Assembly (NCBI GenBank): GCA_947466005.1 | Contig: CANIBV010000040.1 | Coordinates: forward strand, 1 to 11,911 | From: Spartobacteria bacterium | GTDB lineage: Bacteria > Verrucomicrobiota > Verrucomicrobiia > Chthoniobacterales > UBA6821 | Direction of reading: 5' to 3' | Length of the DNA: 11,911 bases | In this document: one piece after another, positions 5,782 through 11,911 of the stretch | Layout: each line of letters opens with the position of its first letter | Numbering within the stretch: position 1 is the stretch's first letter | Made by a program: the position numbers and the translations under genes | The notes under the pieces: model-generated | Told to the model about the DNA's origin: nothing | Seen by the model: only the letters and a program-made list of their open reading frames with translations | Databases searched by the model: none

Positions 5782-7206
5782 ATGAATAACAGCCGCCCCT
5801 TCATTCATGAGGACTTCCTGCTCGACACACCCGCCGCCCGCGAGCTCTACCATCGTCACGCGGCCGACCTGCCGATCATCGACTACCACTGCCATCTCCC
5901 TCCCAAGGAAATCGCCGATGACATCCGCTGGGAAAACATCGCCACGCTTTGGCTTGGGGGTGACCATTACAAATGGCGGACGATGCGCACGGCGGGTATC
6001 AATGAACGCTTCTGCACCGGTGACGCCCCGCATTGGGAAAAGTTCGAGCAATACGCCGCAACGATGCCCAAGCTGCTACGCAATCCGCTCTACCATTGGT
6101 CCCATATCGAACTCGCGCGTTATTTCGGAATCAGTGACCGCCTGCTCAATCCCGAAACAGCGCGTGGCATCTACGACCACTGCAACACGCTACTGGCTCA
6201 GCCGGATTTTTCCTGCCGGGGCCTGATGAAGAAATCAAAAGTCGAAGTCGTCTGCACGACCGACGATCCGGTCGATTCCTTGGAGCACCATGCGGCGATC
6301 GCCGCCGATGCCTCGTTTGACATCCAGGTGCGTCCAACATGGCGTCCCGACAAGACCCTCATTATCGACCAACCCGCCGCGTTCGCCGCATGGCTTGAGT
6401 TACTGGAGAAGGCTTCGGGAATCAGCATCAGCACTCTTTCCAATCTCATGCAGGCCTTGCAGAACCGCCACGATTTCTTTGCCTCGCGCGGATGCCGTCT
6501 CTCCGACCGGGGAGTGGATACGGTATGGGCCGAGGATTGCACCGAGAGCGAGGCTGCTGCGATCTTCGCCAAGGCGCGGGCGGGCGGTGCCGTGACCCAT
6601 GACGAGGCGGCGCGCTACAAATCGCATCTACTCCACGAACTCGCCGTGATGGATGCGGCCAAAGGGTGGACGATGCAGATCCACTACGGAGCAATCCGGA
6701 ATAACAACAGCCGGATGAAGAAACTGCTCGGCGCGGATTGTGGATTCGATTCGATCGGCGACCTGCCCGTGGCCGCGGCGCTTGCAAAACACCTCGACCG
6801 ACTCGACCTCGCCGGAAGCCTCCCCAAGACGATCATCTACAACCTCAACCCCCGCGACAACGAACTCATTGCCGCGATGCTCGGCAATTTCCAGGACGGC
6901 ATCACTGCGGGCAAGATCCAGTTCGGCAGCGGATGGTGGTTCCTTGACCAACTGGACGGCATGACACGCCAGATCGAGAGCCTTTCGCAGTTGGGGCTCC
7001 TCAGCCAGTTCGTCGGCATGCTCACCGACAGCCGCTCGTTCCTCTCCTACACCCGTCACGAATACTTCCGCCGACTGCTTTGCAACATCCTTGGCAATGA
7101 CATCGAGCGGGGACTTCTGCCCAACGACCTTGCGCTGGTCGGAAACATGGTGGCTGACATCAGCTACCGCAACGCCCGTAACTACTTCGGCTTTTATGGG
7201 AACTGA
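5782..7206 (+). CDS. uxaC: Uronate isomerase
   Basis: UxaC (amidohydrolase fold) interconverts D-glucuronate with D-fructuronate and D-galacturonate with D-tagaturonate, the entry step of hexuronate catabolism. The 474 residues match the usual length of about 470. IIDYHCHLPP at 32-41 carries the metal-binding H36-x-H38 pair. CTTDDP lies at 158-163. MQIHYGAIRNNN at 298-309 includes H301 and R306. FGSGWWFLDQLDGMTRQ lies at 381-397, and MLTDSRSFLSYTRHEYFRR at 413-431. It is the last gene of the operon, 21 bp after gntK, and the only one whose substrate is a free uronate. By hand count its glutamate codons are split evenly (11 GAA, 11 GAG), whereas gntK (2:12) and recA (5:20) strongly prefer GAG, so it may have a different history. 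The last 47 bp overlap the cstA coding end on the other strand, leaving no room for a terminator between them. Confidence 0.97.
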   Translation: MNNSRPFIHEDFLLDTPAARELYHRHAADLPIIDYHCHLPPKEIADDIRWENIATLWLGGDHYKWRTMRTAGINERFCTGDAPHWEKFEQYAATMPKLLRNPLYHWSHIELARYFGISDRLLNPETARGIYDHCNTLLAQPDFSCRGLMKKSKVEVVCTTDDPVDSLEHHAAIAADASFDIQVRPTWRPDKTLIIDQPAAFAAWLELLEKASGISISTLSNLMQALQNRHDFFASRGCRLSDRGVDTVWAEDCTESEAAAIFAKARAGGAVTHDEAARYKSHLLHELAVMDAAKGWTMQIHYGAIRNNNSRMKKLLGADCGFDSIGDLPVAAALAKHLDRLDLAGSLPKTIIYNLNPRDNELIAAMLGNFQDGITAGKIQFGSGWWFLDQLDGMTRQIESLSQLGLLSQFVGMLTDSRSFLSYTRHEYFRRLLCNILGNDIERGLLPNDLALVGNMVADISYRNARNYFGFYGN

Positions 7207-9229
7207 TGGGTGCTTCCCTAAGAGGATACTGCTCATGCCGGCCATCCAATAGCCTGAGGCAGACTCGGGCGCAGGAGGCGACGATCAGGATGACGAGGGT
7301 GAGGAAGAGGGCGGTGACGCCGGCGTTGAGGTAGTTATTGAAAACCTGATGATTCAATACGGCGATCTCCTTTGCAGAACCTCCTGCTTCGGCAAGTTTC
7401 TGAAAGTGAGCCGCCGCACTCAGGAAACCTAGGCGGATGTCTGTGGCAAAGATCTTCTGGTAGCCCGCAGTCAGTGTGACGGCAAGCAGCCATGCAAGGG
7501 GTAGTAGCGTCACCCAGAGGTAGCGCTGCTTCCGGATCTTGATCAGGACGGTTGTGCCGAGGCTCAGGGCGATGACGGCGAGGAGTTGGTTTGCGACCCC
7601 GAAGATCGGCCAGAGGGAATTGATGCCACCCAGAGGGTCGATCACCCCCTGATAGAGGAAGTAGCCCCAGGCAGCGACAAAGAGGATGCTGGCGCTCCAT
7701 CCGGCCAGTGCCGAATCCGTCTTGGCAAACGGTTTCCAGAAGAGCCCCCCGAGATCCTGAACGAGGAACCGGCCGACACGCGTGCCCGCATCGATTGTTG
7801 TCAGGATGAAGAGGGCCTCAAACATGATGGCAAAGTGGTACCAGAGGGAAGTTGCGGTCGGACTGCGGAAGACTCCTGCGAACATCTGTGCCATCCCGAC
7901 AGCAAAGGTGGGGGCCCCGCCGGAACGACCGAACATCGAGGTCTCACCGACACTGGCAGCCAGGGCCTTCATTTGAGCTTCTGTGACGGGGAATCCCTGA
8001 GCCGTGATGGAGGCGACGACTTCGGAGGGAATCCCCTTCATGTTGATGGCAAAGTATTCCCCCGGAACCATGGAGCAGGCTGCGATCAGTGCGAGGAGTC
8101 CCACCAGCATCTCGGTGATCATGGCTCCGTAGCCGATGATTCGGATGTCTTTCTCGCGAGCGAGCAGCTTCGGAGTCGTGCCGGAGGCGATGAGGGAGTG
8201 GAAGCCTGAAACCGCCGCACAGGCGATCGTGATGAAGGCGAAGGGGAACACCTTTCCAGCAAAGACGGGGCCGGTGCCGTCAATGAACTTAGTGAGCGCT
8301 GGCATCTGAAGTTTAGGCGCGAGTGCCACAATCGCCACGCCCAGCAGCGCCACAGCGCCGATCTTGAGAAAGGTGCTCAGGTAATCGCGCGGGGCGAGCA
8401 GCAGCCAGACAGGTAGGACGGAGGCTAGGAGTCCGTAGATCATGATGCCGACGGCCAGAGTACGGGCGTCGAGGGTGAGCCATGGCTCCAGTGGGGAACC
8501 CTTGATCCATTGACCCGCCACCACGGACAAGAGAAGCGCCGCCACTCCGAGGGTGCTGATGAGTCCGAGATGGATCCTGCCGGAACGCATGGCGAGGCCC
8601 ATCACAAGCGCGATCGGCATCGATGCGAGGATCGTGAAGAGGCCCCAAGGGCTCTCGGCCAAGGCGCGCACGACGACGAGTCCCAGGACGGCGAGGATGA
8701 TCACCATGATGGCCACGACTCCGATCAGCGTAACGATGCCGGCGAAGGTGCCGACCTCATCAGCCACCATCTGGCCAAGGCTCTTGCCCCGGCGCCTGGA
8801 GGAGCAGAAAAGGATAATGCAGTCATGGACGGCTCCTCCCAGGGTGGCTCCGATCAGCATCCAGAGGGCGCCTGGAAGGTAGCCGAACTGGGCGGCGAGT
8901 ACCGGGCCTACCAGCGGGCCGGGACCAGCAATGGCCGCAAAGTGATGACCGAAGACCACCCAGCGGTTCGTGGGGACGAAATCCTTCCCGTCAGCATACT
9001 GCACAGCCGCAGTGCGGCGCTCGTCGTCGAGCGTGAGGACATTGGCCAGCAACCACGCGGCATGGAAGCGGTAGGCGAGTGAGAAGGTGCAGACGCCGGC
9101 AATAACCAACCAGAGAGCATTGACCGGTTCGCTCCGCGCAAAGGAGAGGATCGCCAGAGCGACGAGAAGGAGCAGCGCGATCCCTCCCCAAGTGATTTTT
9201 GAAAGGAAGTTCGAACGGGAGGAGGTCAT
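7160..9229 (-). CDS. cstA: CstA-family transporter (carbon starvation / peptide or pyruvate uptake)
   Basis: CstA/BtsT proteins are large polytopic inner-membrane transporters. The E. coli members have been linked to peptide uptake and proton-coupled pyruvate uptake under nutrient limitation. The 689-residue product (E. coli about 700) is dominated by hydrophobic segments, starting at about residues 13-30. It has the family blocks NRWVVFGHHFAAIAGPGPL at 88-106 followed by VGPVLAAQFG, and AVSGFHSLIASGTTPK at 339-354. The start at 9229 is the first ATG of the frame, and no Shine-Dalgarno sequence precedes it. After the last membrane segment comes a polar tail of about 30 residues rich in S, R and E. 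Its final codons are antisense to uxaC, which suggests the native stop was lost or moved when the neighbouring operon arrived. The actual substrate cannot be told from sequence, and no link to uronates is shown. Confidence 0.94.
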   Translation of the reverse strand: MTSSRSNFLSKITWGGIALLLLVALAILSFARSEPVNALWLVIAGVCTFSLAYRFHAAWLLANVLTLDDERRTAAVQYADGKDFVPTNRWVVFGHHFAAIAGPGPLVGPVLAAQFGYLPGALWMLIGATLGGAVHDCIILFCSSRRRGKSLGQMVADEVGTFAGIVTLIGVVAIMVIILAVLGLVVVRALAESPWGLFTILASMPIALVMGLAMRSGRIHLGLISTLGVAALLLSVVAGQWIKGSPLEPWLTLDARTLAVGIMIYGLLASVLPVWLLLAPRDYLSTFLKIGAVALLGVAIVALAPKLQMPALTKFIDGTGPVFAGKVFPFAFITIACAAVSGFHSLIASGTTPKLLAREKDIRIIGYGAMITEMLVGLLALIAACSMVPGEYFAINMKGIPSEVVASITAQGFPVTEAQMKALAASVGETSMFGRSGGAPTFAVGMAQMFAGVFRSPTATSLWYHFAIMFEALFILTTIDAGTRVGRFLVQDLGGLFWKPFAKTDSALAGWSASILFVAAWGYFLYQGVIDPLGGINSLWPIFGVANQLLAVIALSLGTTVLIKIRKQRYLWVTLLPLAWLLAVTLTAGYQKIFATDIRLGFLSAAAHFQKLAEAGGSAKEIAVLNHQVFNNYLNAGVTALFLTLVILIVASCARVCLRLLDGRHEQYPLREAPISSHKSRSSYGRCGS

Positions 9230-9242
9230 GATCTGTTGGTGG

Positions 9243-9285
9243 GGGCTTTTAGACTGTAGGCTGAAGACTGTTAGACTTTTAGGTA
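9243..9285. repeat. Degenerate heptamer array (TAGACTG/TAGGCTG), left arm
   Basis: From about 9249 the sequence reads in sevens: TAGACTG, TAGGCTG, AAGACTG, TTAGACT, TTTTAGG. The same motif returns in reverse complement at 9349-9381, so the two blocks form an imperfect inverted repeat flanking about 65 bp. It lies in the 161-bp gap between the lysC stop and the cstA start, both genes being read on the minus strand. No function can be assigned from the sequence. Confidence 0.6.
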
Positions 9286-9302
9286 GGGGAAGTGAAATCC
9301 CC
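9286..9302. other. Small perfect hairpin in the lysC-cstA gap
   Basis: GGGGA at 9286-9290 pairs perfectly with TCCCC at 9298-9302 across a seven-base loop. It sits between the two heptamer blocks, about 57-73 bases upstream of the cstA start in the transcript direction. There is no T-run after it in the minus-strand direction, so it does not look like an intrinsic terminator. It may be part of the cstA leader or simply chance. Confidence 0.3.
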
Positions 9303-9348
9303 GCAAAAATCTTCAGGTTCTTGTCCGACGCTCTCCACGGATTCAGCA

Positions 9349-9381
9349 GCTAACAGCCTGACAGTCTAAAGCCTAAAAGGC
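9349..9381. repeat. Degenerate heptamer array (CAGCCTG/ACAGTCT/AAAGCCT), right arm
   Basis: The block GCTAACAGCCTG is followed by ACAGTCTAAAGCCTAAAAGG and is roughly the reverse complement of the array at 9243-9285. The 11-mer GCTAACAGCCT at 9349-9359 recurs exactly, in reverse complement, at 10634-10644 in the thrC-lysC gap. Recurrence in two neighbouring gaps argues for a dispersed repeat family rather than random sequence. Confidence 0.55.
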
Positions 9382-9391
9382 TTGCGGCCTT
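9375..9391 (-). terminator. Weak possible intrinsic terminator after lysC
   Basis: In the minus-strand direction AAGGC (9391-9387) and GCCTT (9381-9377) form a five-base stem around a five-base loop, and the T-run covers 9378-9375, partly inside the stem. The stem starts within the lysC stop codon. It is short and also part of the repeat block, so termination here is uncertain. Confidence 0.25.
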
Positions 9392-10608
9392 CAAGCCGCA
9401 TCCAAGCCGAATGCCGTGTGGGTAAGTTTCGCGGCCTCCGCGATCTTCTCCTCTTCAATGATCACCGCGATCTTTATCTCCGAGGTGGAGATCATCTGGA
9501 TATTAATGCCGCCCTTGGCAAGAGCCTCGAAGAGCTTGGCTGCCACACCCGAGTGGGTGCGCATGCCAATGCCGACGACGCTGAGCTTGGCGATACCATC
9601 CTGTTTACTGACACCGCCGGCTCCGATCTCCTTGGCGACGCGGTCGAGGAGATCACCGATCTTTTCGAGCTCATCCCGGTTCATTGTGAAGGAGATGTCG
9701 GTCGTTCCGCTGGCGGAGACGTTCTGGACGATCACGTCGATCATGACGTGGGCGTCTGCAAGTGCGGTGAAGAGACGCGCGGCGCATCCCGGCTTGTCGG
9801 GGACTTGGGCGACGGTGACCTTGGCCTGATTGCGCTCGACGCTGACGCCGCGCACGGCGACCTGTTCCATTCCTGCGGATTCTTCTTTCACGATGGTTCC
9901 TGGGTTGTTGTTGAAGCTGCTGCGGACCTCGAAGGTCACTCCGAATTTCTTGGCGAACTCTACCGAGCGGGACTGCATCACCTTGGAGCCGCTACTGGCC
10001 ATCTCGAGCATCTCGTCGTAGGAGATTGTGTCGATCTTTCTGGCTGTCGGGACGACGCGGGGGTCGCAGGTGTAGACTCCGTCGACATCAGTGAAGATCT
10101 GGCAGGCGTCGGCATCCACTGCGGAAGCAAGCGCGATCGCCGTAAGGTCAGATCCGCCGCGTCCGAGGGTGGTGATGTCCCCCTCACTGGTCTCGCCCTG
10201 GAAGCCGGCCACGATCACGATGGCTCCCTCGCCGAGGTGTTTTTTGATCTGGTCCGGGGTGACATTGCTGATCTTGGCCTTGGTGTGGACGCCGTTGGTA
10301 ACGATGCCGGCCTGTGCTCCTGTGAGGGAGACTGCCTTGCCCCCCATGCTCTGGATCGCCATGGCGGTGAGAGCCATCGCGGTCTGCTCGCCCGTGGAGA
10401 GAAGGACATCCATCTCTCGCTCGGTAGGCTTACTGGAAACCTCACGCGCCAGCTTAATCAGTGCATCGGTGACGCCTGACATAGCCGAAACAACGGCGAT
10501 AACGGAGTTCCCTGCGCGCTGGGTCTCGAGGAGACGCTTCGCGACATTGGTGATGCGCTCGGGGTTGCCGACCGAGGTGCCGCCGTATTTTTGGACGATG
10601 AGGGGCAT
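9391..10608 (-). CDS. lysC: Aspartate kinase (monofunctional, with C-terminal ACT domains)
   Basis: Aspartokinase phosphorylates L-aspartate, the first step toward lysine, threonine, methionine and diaminopimelate. The 405-residue length fits the monofunctional class of about 400-450. The kinase domain has KYGGTSVG at 7-14, STGEQ at 71-75, GRGGSDLTA at 149-157 and FTDVDGVYTCDPRVVP at 172-187. Two ACT regulatory repeats follow: VPDKPGCAARLFTALADAH at 269-287, and VGIGMRTHSGVAAKLF with the following EALAKGGINI at 345-370. These normally bind lysine and/or threonine for feedback inhibition. An in-frame ATG at 9870 (Met247) lies just before the ACT region. Some homologues use a similar internal start to make a separate beta subunit, but that is not shown here. 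The gene is downstream of thrC with a 117-bp repeat-bearing gap. No Shine-Dalgarno sequence is seen; the leader before the ATG is pyrimidine-rich. Confidence 0.97.
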   Translation of the reverse strand: MPLIVQKYGGTSVGNPERITNVAKRLLETQRAGNSVIAVVSAMSGVTDALIKLAREVSSKPTEREMDVLLSTGEQTAMALTAMAIQSMGGKAVSLTGAQAGIVTNGVHTKAKISNVTPDQIKKHLGEGAIVIVAGFQGETSEGDITTLGRGGSDLTAIALASAVDADACQIFTDVDGVYTCDPRVVPTARKIDTISYDEMLEMASSGSKVMQSRSVEFAKKFGVTFEVRSSFNNNPGTIVKEESAGMEQVAVRGVSVERNQAKVTVAQVPDKPGCAARLFTALADAHVMIDVIVQNVSASGTTDISFTMNRDELEKIGDLLDRVAKEIGAGGVSKQDGIAKLSVVGIGMRTHSGVAAKLFEALAKGGINIQMISTSEIKIAVIIEEEKIAEAAKLTHTAFGLDAA

Positions 10609-10633
10609 GAAGGGGAAAAGCTGAAAGATAAAG

Positions 10634-10686
10634 AGGCTGTTAGCGGTTTAGGCTGTTGTGCTGTTGGATCTGAGTCTGAGTCTGAA
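10634..10686. repeat. Intergenic repeat patch with TCTGAG hexamers in the thrC-lysC gap
   Basis: The patch starts with AGGCTGTTAGC (10634-10644), the exact reverse complement of 9349-9359. It continues with TTTAGGCTGTTG (10648-10659) and ends with three tandem hexamers, TCTGAG twice and TCTGAA once, at 10669-10686. The rest of the gap (to 10725) is AAAG/GTGAAA-rich, so the lysC leader transcript is pyrimidine-rich. The patch separates two genes of the same pathway on one strand. It could be a processing or attenuation region, or only a dispersed repeat. Confidence 0.55.
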
Positions 10687-10725
10687 TCCAAGTAAAACGT
10701 GTGAAAGTGAAAGGTAAAAAGGTGA

Positions 10726-11832
10726 TCAGCCGGAGATGCGAGCAAGGGCTTCGCGGACGGCCGCAGCGGTGGCGTCGGTTTCGATCGGTGCGGTGACGGC
10801 GTGCTTGGCCGTGTCGGGATCCTTCAGTCCATGGCCGGTGACGGTGAGGACGACCTTGGCGCCGGGTTGAACCTGACGGAATGGGCAGCAGTCGCACTGG
10901 GTGTTTTTCCCGCTCCGGTTGAAGCATTTGAAGAGTGCCGCCACAGGCGCTGCGCTGGCAGGCTCGACAAAGATGCCCTCGTTGGAGGCGAGCCACTTCT
11001 GGGCGGCCAGGATCTCGGAGTCCTCGACGATCTCGAAGCATCCGCCCGATTCGGAGACTGCATTCATGGCCCCATCCCAGCTGGCGGGTCGTCCGATGCG
11101 GATCGCCGTGGCCACTGTCTCGGGATGATCCATCGGGGAGCCGTGGTAGAGAGGTGCCGCTCCTGCGGCTTGGACGCCCAGCATCTTGGGAAGCTTTCCG
11201 CTGCGGCCGAGTTCCTTGAATTCCTTGTAGCCCTTCCAGTAGGCGGTGATGTTGCCGGCATTGCCGACAGGGAGGATGTGAATGTCGGGCGCGTTGCCAA
11301 GCTCCTCGATGATCTCGAAAGCCGCCGTCTTCTGGCCCTCGATCCGGTAGGGGTTGATCGAATTGACGATCGCGAAATCACCCGTCTCCCCGAGTTCGCG
11401 CACGAGTCGCAGGGCGTCGTCGAAGTTCCCCCGGATGGCGATGACAGTCGCCCCGTAGATGTAGGCCTGGACCATCTTGCCCCCCGCGATGCGTCCCGCC
11501 GGAAGAAGCACGGCGCATTTCATCCCGGCCCGGGCTGCGTAGGCGGCAGCGGCCGCCGAGGTGTTGCCCGTGGAGGCGCAGAGAACGGTGTGGGCTCCCT
11601 CTTCGGCAGCCTTGGAGATAGCCATGGTCATCCCGCGATCCTTGAACGAGCCGGTGGGGTTGAGTCCCTCGTACTTGACGTAGACCTCGCCACCCGTGAT
11701 CGCGCTGAGCTTCGGCGAGTGGATCAGCGGAGTGGAGCCCTCGCTCAGGGAGATGACGGGCGTCGCGTCGGTGACGGGAAGGAACTCCCGGTAGCGCGAG
11801 ATCACGCCGCAGTCTGGAAATGTCTTTTTCAT
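10726..11832 (-). CDS. thrC: Threonine synthase (PLP-dependent)
   Basis: ThrC converts O-phospho-L-homoserine to L-threonine. The 368-residue product belongs to the short bacterial class (about 350-360). It has GSFKDRGM at 61-68 with the PLP-binding lysine K64, STGNTSAAAAAYAARAG at 87-103, the glycine-rich phosphate loop PVGNAGN at 188-194, SNEGIFVEPASAAPVAAL at 283-300, and TGHGLKDPDTA at 332-342. An unusual stretch at 301-322 carries C303, C313, C315 and C316 (C-x9-C-x-C-C) where short homologues have a plain loop. The cysteines could bind metal or form disulfides, but they may also be neutral. I chose the ATG at 11832 over the TTG one codon upstream. It lies 17 bp after the probable homoserine dehydrogenase gene and ahead of lysC, consistent with a threonine/aspartate-family operon. 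No Shine-Dalgarno sequence is seen. Confidence 0.96.
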   Translation of the reverse strand: MKKTFPDCGVISRYREFLPVTDATPVISLSEGSTPLIHSPKLSAITGGEVYVKYEGLNPTGSFKDRGMTMAISKAAEEGAHTVLCASTGNTSAAAAAYAARAGMKCAVLLPAGRIAGGKMVQAYIYGATVIAIRGNFDDALRLVRELGETGDFAIVNSINPYRIEGQKTAAFEIIEELGNAPDIHILPVGNAGNITAYWKGYKEFKELGRSGKLPKMLGVQAAGAAPLYHGSPMDHPETVATAIRIGRPASWDGAMNAVSESGGCFEIVEDSEILAAQKWLASNEGIFVEPASAAPVAALFKCFNRSGKNTQCDCCPFRQVQPGAKVVLTVTGHGLKDPDTAKHAVTAPIETDATAAAVREALARISG

Positions 11833-11849
11833 CAAATCAGATCAGGAAA

Positions 11850-11911
11850 TCAAGAAAGAGTCTCTACGTTGAAGAGCACCGGCTCACCCTTCACGCAGTC
11901 GGGGCCGGTGA
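11850..11911 (-). CDS. hom: C-terminal end of a gene upstream of thrC, probably homoserine dehydrogenase (5' part beyond window)
   Basis: Only the last 19 codons and a TGA are visible: TGPDCVKGEPVLFNVETLS. One of the three minus-strand frames is open to the window edge here, while the other two hit stops (at TGA codons around 11893-11891 and 11887-11885). The ending resembles the C-terminus of homoserine dehydrogenase, where the ACT domain closes with a pattern like VVKGKPVLIRVE. The gap to thrC is 17 bp. The position fits, since hom-thrC-lysC clustering is common. With so little sequence the identity is a guess from position plus a weak motif, but that this is a gene end is reasonably likely. 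Confidence 0.5.
   Translation of the reverse strand, partial: TGPDCVKGEPVLFNVETLS

Noticed and set aside
7586..9082. Two plus-strand open frames opposite cstA
   Set aside because: Both are antisense to a well-supported transporter gene and show the D/E/H/G-rich composition of shadows.
9382..10479. 365-codon plus-strand open frame opposite lysC
   Set aside because: It lies almost entirely antisense to a certain lysC, with a composition (D, G, H, L) typical of a reverse-strand shadow and no recognisable motif.
10669..10686. Possible CRISPR or microsatellite of clinical type
   Set aside because: There are only three hexamer units with no spacers. It is simply a short tandem repeat.
10609..10725. 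Lysine riboswitch before lysC
   Set aside because: The gap is only 117 bp, pyrimidine- and repeat-rich in the transcript direction, with no conserved multi-helix layout that I can see.

Overview
The window is GC-rich bacterial chromosome with long, tightly packed genes. It has no phage, transposon, RNA gene or CRISPR signal. The gene content and several sequence details suggest a Verrucomicrobiota or related PVC-group bacterium: the cdsA-dxr pair, a RecA with IFTNQ and ETTPGG variants, start codons without clear Shine-Dalgarno sequences, and short TTAGGCTG-like repeats between genes. This assignment comes from recognition by eye and is only moderately secure.

Left part (1-2896): a minus-strand pair, cdsA followed by dxr (phospholipid and isoprenoid precursor synthesis), is coupled by an ATGA stop/start overlap. 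dxr runs off the left edge. A 163-bp divergent gap separates cdsA from recA on the plus strand. After recA comes a 223-bp gap that holds a doubtful small minus-strand ORF.

Middle part (3120-7206): a compact four-gene plus-strand operon encodes a UxuB-type short-chain dehydrogenase, a LarA-family nickel-pincer racemase/epimerase, a GntK-type gluconokinase and the uronate isomerase UxaC. Gaps are 8, -4 and 21 bp. Read together, these predict an unusual uronate route. D-glucuronate becomes D-fructuronate (UxaC), then D-mannonate (SDR), then D-gluconate by C2 epimerisation (LarA homologue), then 6-phosphogluconate (gluconokinase). No mannonate dehydratase (UxuA), KDG kinase, transporter or regulator is present in the window. 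This operon is the most interesting content here.

Right part (7160-11911): a minus-strand series starts with the 19-residue C-terminal end of a probable homoserine dehydrogenase, followed by threonine synthase (thrC), aspartate kinase (lysC) and a CstA-family transporter. The first three form an aspartate-family amino-acid cluster. The gaps on either side of lysC contain short degenerate heptamer/hexamer repeats. The cstA coding end overlaps the uxaC end tail-to-tail by 47 bp.
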